Of a stretch of DNA of 64,000 nt, positions 60,584 to 64,000 are shown piece after piece. Numbering within the stretch: the stretch's first letter is position 1; each line of letters starts with the position of its first letter. The notes beneath the pieces are model-generated. The model was not told the origin of the DNA. It made no database searches and saw nothing but the letters and a program-made list of their open reading frames with translations. Location of the stretch: positions 1,488,001 to 1,552,000 of the forward strand of contig CP099652.1 in the NCBI GenBank assembly GCA_024123955.1, in the 5' to 3' direction. Source of the DNA: Oxalobacteraceae bacterium OTU3CINTB1. Its GTDB lineage: Bacteria > Pseudomonadota > Gammaproteobacteria > Burkholderiales > Burkholderiaceae_D. Made by a program: the position numbers and the translations under genes.

Positions 60584-62848
60584 TTAATCCGTGACCGGAT
60601 AATTGAACCGGCTGACCACGCCGCTCGGGGTGGTGACGGTGATGGTCAGCGCGCCCGAGCGCACCGGGTTCGTGCACAGCAAGCTGGACGCATCCTGGCC
60701 GGCATCGCTGATCAACGTCACGCTATAGGTCCACGCCGCCGAGTCGGCCGAACTCGTGTTTTGCACCGTGTAGCTTGGCACACCCATCAGCAGTCCGTTG
60801 GTGGCGGCGAAGGTGATCACGGTGCCGGCCGGCAGCGGATTGCCCGGGCGGTCGAACAGCCACAACGGATCGCCCGCATGCGCCGCGCGCTGGTTGCCGG
60901 CGAACACGGTCGGATTGTCGTCGCGGATGGCGAACTGGTAGCTGCGCGGCAAGTTGTCGAACTTGGTGCCCGTCAAGCATTGCGACAGCGCCAGGGTGCC
61001 GATGGTTGGCGCGCCGTTGGCCGCCTCGTTCAGCAGCGAGACATTGGCCGTGCTGTTGGACAGCACCATCACCATCCCTTGCCGCACGTGCACCGTGTTG
61101 GCGCCGCCGGTGTTGACGTTCGGCGTGGCCTGCAGCACGCCGTTGTAGGCGCCGTTGCCGCCCTGGTTCCAGCCGCCGTTGCCGTTCGAATCGATGTATT
61201 GCTCGCCGCTGGCGCGCGCCGCGTTGCCGCTCTTCCAGATGTCGTCGCCGAAGTTGGCGTTGGCGTCGGTCACGGCGCGGTCGTTGCGGAACGGCTCGCC
61301 CAGATCGATATAACTTTCCCCGCTCTCGAACAGGTTGTTGCCGTTGGCGTCGACGAAGCTTTCCTCGCCCAGCGCGTAGGCGAGGATGGTGACGCGGCCA
61401 TCGGCCGGACGCGGATTGCCCGCGCAGTAGCGCACCGTGCATTCGCCCGGCGTGCCTTTCTGGGTGATGACGGTGCCGTCGGTCAAAGTGGTGCTGGTCA
61501 GGCCGGTCAGGCAGGAGGCGTCGATGGAGCCGCCCTCGGCGGTGAAGCTGACGGCGGTGCCGTCCGGCGCCGGATTGCGGAAATGATCGGCCAGGCGGGC
61601 GGTGACGAGCGTGCCGGCCGGCGCCGGGCAACCATTGAACTGGCCGCCTTCGAGGTTCTTGACCACGGCGCTGAGGCTAAAGCTGCTTTGTTCCGGCACG
61701 CCGGTCGACACCACCAACTGGTCCGACAGCGTGCTCAGGCTGGTGCCCGGCAGACTGGCCGTCACCCGCACCGGCGTATTGACGGTGCCGGCGGCCACCG
61801 TGGTGGTCACCAGGCCGTTGGCGCCGGTGGTGCCGCTGGCCGGATTGAGCGTCAGGCCGCCGGCGGTGGTGTTGAGCGAGAAGTTGACGGCCTGGCCGGC
61901 CACCGGGTTGCCGCTGCGGTCGAGCACCTTGAAGGTGATGGTGGCGCTTTCCTGGCGGCCGGCGCCGCCGCTGCCCTTGAGCGCGATGTTTTGCGGCAGC
62001 GCCGAAACGAATGCCAATTGCCCGGCGCTGGCCGGTTGCACCGTCAGGCTGGCGCTGCTGCTGATCGGGTTGCCGTTGAAGGTGAAGCTGGCGGTGACCA
62101 CGTCCACGCCGCCGCAGCCGAGGTCGGTGTAAGAGGTGCTGGCCACGCCGTTGACGGTGGTTACCGGCGAGGCGATGCGCGCCTTGCCATTGGCCACGCA
62201 CGGCGACGTGAACGCGACCGACTGCGCCGGCGCGTACGGCGTGCCGCCATTGAGCACGGTGGCGGTCAGGCTGGCGGTGCCGCCGGCGGCCAGGGTGGTC
62301 GGGGCGGCCACCGGCGCGCCGAGGGTCAGCTGCGGCACCTGCACGGAATAGGGGGCGTTGGCCGTGACGATCGCGTTGGCCACGGTAGCGGTGGCGCTGA
62401 CGGCGAAGGCGCCGGACACGCCGCCGGCCGCCAGTGTGATGCTGGCCTTGCCGCTGGCGTCGGTGATGGCGCTGCCGCTGGCCGGCGTGAACACGCCGGT
62501 CTTGTCGGTGGTGGTGAAAGTGACCAGCGTGTTGGCGACGGCCTGGCCGGCGGCGTTCCTGAGCGTGGCGGTGACCGTGGCGCCGCGCTCGGGCGTGACG
62601 CTGGCGACGGCCGCGCCGCTGCCGTCGGTCAACGCCAGCGTAACGGCGGCCGCGCCGGTGGCAGGCGCGCCGGGAGTTGTGCCGCAGCCGGGCAAGCTGC
62701 TGGGCCGGCTCGGATCGATGGTGGTGCAGCCGCCGTTGGCGCCGCCGGAGCCGCCGCCGCAGGCGGTCAGCGCGACGGCGACCAGCACGGTGGCGCAAGC
62801 GGCCACTAAATTGTTGGCCCAGCGCGGGGACGGTATTGTTCTGAGCAT
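60584..62848 (-). CDS. Large lipoprotein with bacterial Ig-like (Big-1 type) repeats
   Basis: A 754-residue predicted lipoprotein: the lipobox LTAC places the lipid on Cys30, followed by a Gly/Ser linker. Residues ~65-400 contain at least three Big-1/invasin-like modules (for example TVTATLRNAAGQAVANTLVTF, GKASITLAAGGVSGAFAVSA and TTVAAGTVNTPVRVTASLPG). The C-terminal ~300 residues differ: Cys-containing, with an EF-hand/dockerin-like loop DANGNNLFESGE and a further DSNGNGGWNQ segment that may bind calcium. It is probably an adhesin or surface scaffold. It follows the TadD-like gene by two bases, with AGGAG inside that gene's end, so it is co-translated with the Tad-like locus. Confidence 0.83.
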   Translation of the reverse strand: MLRTIPSPRWANNLVAACATVLVAVALTACGGGSGGANGGCTTIDPSRPSSLPGCGTTPGAPATGAAAVTLALTDGSGAAVASVTPERGATVTATLRNAAGQAVANTLVTFTTTDKTGVFTPASGSAITDASGKASITLAAGGVSGAFAVSATATVANAIVTANAPYSVQVPQLTLGAPVAAPTTLAAGGTASLTATVLNGGTPYAPAQSVAFTSPCVANGKARIASPVTTVNGVASTSYTDLGCGGVDVVTASFTFNGNPISSSASLTVQPASAGQLAFVSALPQNIALKGSGGAGRQESATITFKVLDRSGNPVAGQAVNFSLNTTAGGLTLNPASGTTGANGLVTTTVAAGTVNTPVRVTASLPGTSLSTLSDQLVVSTGVPEQSSFSLSAVVKNLEGGQFNGCPAPAGTLVTARLADHFRNPAPDGTAVSFTAEGGSIDASCLTGLTSTTLTDGTVITQKGTPGECTVRYCAGNPRPADGRVTILAYALGEESFVDANGNNLFESGESYIDLGEPFRNDRAVTDANANFGDDIWKSGNAARASGEQYIDSNGNGGWNQGGNGAYNGVLQATPNVNTGGANTVHVRQGMVMVLSNSTANVSLLNEAANGAPTIGTLALSQCLTGTKFDNLPRSYQFAIRDDNPTVFAGNQRAAHAGDPLWLFDRPGNPLPAGTVITFAATNGLLMGVPSYTVQNTSSADSAAWTYSVTLISDAGQDASSLLCTNPVRSGALTITVTTPSGVVSRFNYPVTD

Positions 62849-62850
62849 GG

Positions 62851-63927
62851 TTACTCCTGATTGAAATGGGGGGCGGCGGTGCTGTTCATTGTCAACAGCG
62901 CGGCGTCGGGCAAGCGTTTTGAGGTAGCGGTTCTGGCGACTTGGGCGGTGCGCGTGGGGCGCGCCCGTGCCGGCTCGACGTGGTCACGGCCCAGCACCAG
63001 GCGCAGCGCCAGGCCGCCGGGCAGGGCGCGCGCCGGCAGCAGCCGGGCGCGGCCCTTGAGCGCCGCGCGAACCAGGTCGGCGCGGTCGCGCTGGCCGGGA
63101 AGATATTCGATGATGGTGTCGCGCTGATGGTGGCCACGTTGGTTGACGATGTCGACCCCGGCCGCCATGCCGAGCGCGCCGCTGGCCGTCAGCAGGCGCC
63201 GGGTGCGCTCGCCCAACCCGCGCGTGCCGTTGCCGTTGACAATTTGGATGTCGCCGGCGTCATCGTGCGGGTTAGCTACGGCGGAGGCCGGGGACGACGG
63301 CACCGTGGCCGATGTGGCGGCGACCGCCTGCAAGCTGAATTCGTTTGGCGCCAATGGCACCAGTTGCCAGCGCGCGCGTGCCGGGCCGTCGGCCGCGACC
63401 GATTCGGCCGGGGCCGGCGTTGCAGCTTCCGTGGCGGCGGGCAGTGTCGCGTTGGCCGTCGTCGGCGTCAGGCGCGCCAGGTTGGCGCGGGCCTGCGCGT
63501 GCAGCGGATCGATCCGCAGCGCCTGTTCGATGGCCGCGCGCGCCGGCCCGGTGCGGCCTTGCAGAAAGTACAAGTAGCCCAGATTGTTCAGCGGCTGGGC
63601 TTCCCGGGGAAAGTCCGCCACCAGCTGGCGCAGCAGGTCAACGGCCTCCGCCTGCCGGCCTTGACCGGCCAGCAGCACGGCGCGGGCGTTGCGGGCGTCA
63701 AGCCGGTCGGGACGCAGCGCGATCGCTTGGGAGAAGGCGTCGTCGGCGGCGGCAAGCTCGCCGCGCTGTTGATGGAAACGCCCCAGGCGGTACAGTGCGT
63801 CGGCTTCGTCACCACCGTGTTCGACGCGCATCAGTGGCGCCACCGTCCAGTGCGGCCGGGTCGGCGCGGCGCCGCAGCCTGCCAGCAAGGCGCCCAATGC
63901 CAGCAACGGTAGCAGCCGCGCGGCCAT
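62851..63927 (-). CDS. TPR lipoprotein with LytR C-terminal domain, TadD-like
   Basis: A 358-residue predicted lipoprotein (lipobox LLAGC, Cys18). TPR units span ~42-155 (ALYRLGRFHQQRGELAAADDAF, AQPLNNLGYLYFLQGRTG), then an Ala/Pro-rich linker and a LytR_C-type domain (~228-312; IQIVNGNGTRGLGERTRRLL, HHQRDTIIEYLPGQ). TPR lipoproteins of this kind serve as the TadD pilotin of Flp/Tad pili; the LytR_C module is an unusual addition that may touch the cell wall. The ATG overlaps the upstream stop (ATGA) of a probable tadC gene, supporting a Tad role. Confidence 0.75.
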   Translation of the reverse strand: MAARLLPLLALGALLAGCGAAPTRPHWTVAPLMRVEHGGDEADALYRLGRFHQQRGELAAADDAFSQAIALRPDRLDARNARAVLLAGQGRQAEAVDLLRQLVADFPREAQPLNNLGYLYFLQGRTGPARAAIEQALRIDPLHAQARANLARLTPTTANATLPAATEAATPAPAESVAADGPARARWQLVPLAPNEFSLQAVAATSATVPSSPASAVANPHDDAGDIQIVNGNGTRGLGERTRRLLTASGALGMAAGVDIVNQRGHHQRDTIIEYLPGQRDRADLVRAALKGRARLLPARALPGGLALRLVLGRDHVEPARARPTRTAQVARTATSKRLPDAALLTMNSTAAPHFNQE

Positions 63928-64000
63928 CAGTTGCTTCCCGTCAGCGACGGTATCAGGTTGCGGTAGATGTTCAGTATCGCCGGCCCCAGCAGCACTACGA
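63927..64000 (-). CDS. C-terminal end of a probable TadC-like (T2SS F family) protein, cut by window
   Basis: Only 24 codons are visible, reading VVLLGPAILNIYRNLIPSLT then GSN and stop. The GPAxxxIYRxLIP ending is typical of TadC-type inner-membrane platform proteins of Flp pili, and the next gene is TadD-like, so tadC is the best guess. The stop overlaps the next ATG (ATGA). With so little sequence the identification is tentative. Confidence 0.5.
   Translation of the reverse strand, partial: VVLLGPAILNIYRNLIPSLTGSN

Overview
The window looks like chromosomal DNA from a GC-rich betaproteobacterium, most likely Oxalobacteraceae (Massilia/Duganella/Janthinobacterium group). This is an inference from the high GC content, the small DUF6139-type protein, the palindromic GGGGTC-N-GACCCC repeats, and the combination of c-di-GMP enzymes, chemoreceptor, DnaE and a Tad-like locus. 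I see no rRNA, tRNA, CRISPR array, insertion sequence or integrase.

Layout. 1-8.3 kb: truncated argP with a divergent LysE/ArgO exporter, a membrane PAS-GGDEF-EAL protein, a TonB-dependent receptor behind a textbook four-repeat Pho box, and a chemoreceptor ending in EWETF. 8.3-13.6 kb: a small Cys-rich protein coupled to a two-propeller diguanylate cyclase, then the DEAD-box helicase RhlE. 13.6-35.9 kb: a surface-polysaccharide locus. Its core is one long minus-strand operon (31155 down to 15817), mostly with overlapping or closely spaced genes. The operon encodes an ABC-2 exporter (Wzm/Wzt), a methyltransferase/coiled-coil protein, a 1266-residue triple GT4 glycosyltransferase, membrane proteins of GT-C type, two GtrB-like GT2 enzymes, WecE and WecD-like enzymes for Fuc4NAc, and an EamA/SMR-type protein. 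A second Wzt, a beta-propeller protein, an APS kinase and an acyltransferase lie alongside it.

35.9-51.5 kb: the most interesting region. A minus-strand operon encodes a CHASE2 class III adenylate cyclase, a TPR/outer-membrane barrel protein, a VanZ-like protein and a CRP-type regulator with conserved cAMP- and DNA-contact residues. Next to it lie three plus-strand transcription units: a FecR-domain protein, a 912-residue DUF4214/RTX S-layer-like protein, and its type I secretion operon (ABC, HlyD, TolC). Each of the three is preceded by a perfect TGTGA-N6-TCACA site about 40 bases upstream of a plausible start point. This suggests a compact cAMP-controlled circuit for building a secreted surface layer. 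A methyltransferase with a regulatory domain follows.

51.5-64 kb: trhO, a hicAB toxin-antitoxin pair, dnaE, a composite palindromic repeat, a DUF6139 gene, an in-frame fusion of an O-antigen ligase with a GT9 heptosyltransferase-like domain divergent from waaF, and a large Ig-like-repeat lipoprotein downstream of a TadD-like protein and the end of what is probably tadC.

Starts were chosen from ribosome-binding sites, family lengths and stop/start overlaps. Domain boundaries are approximate because they were read by eye.
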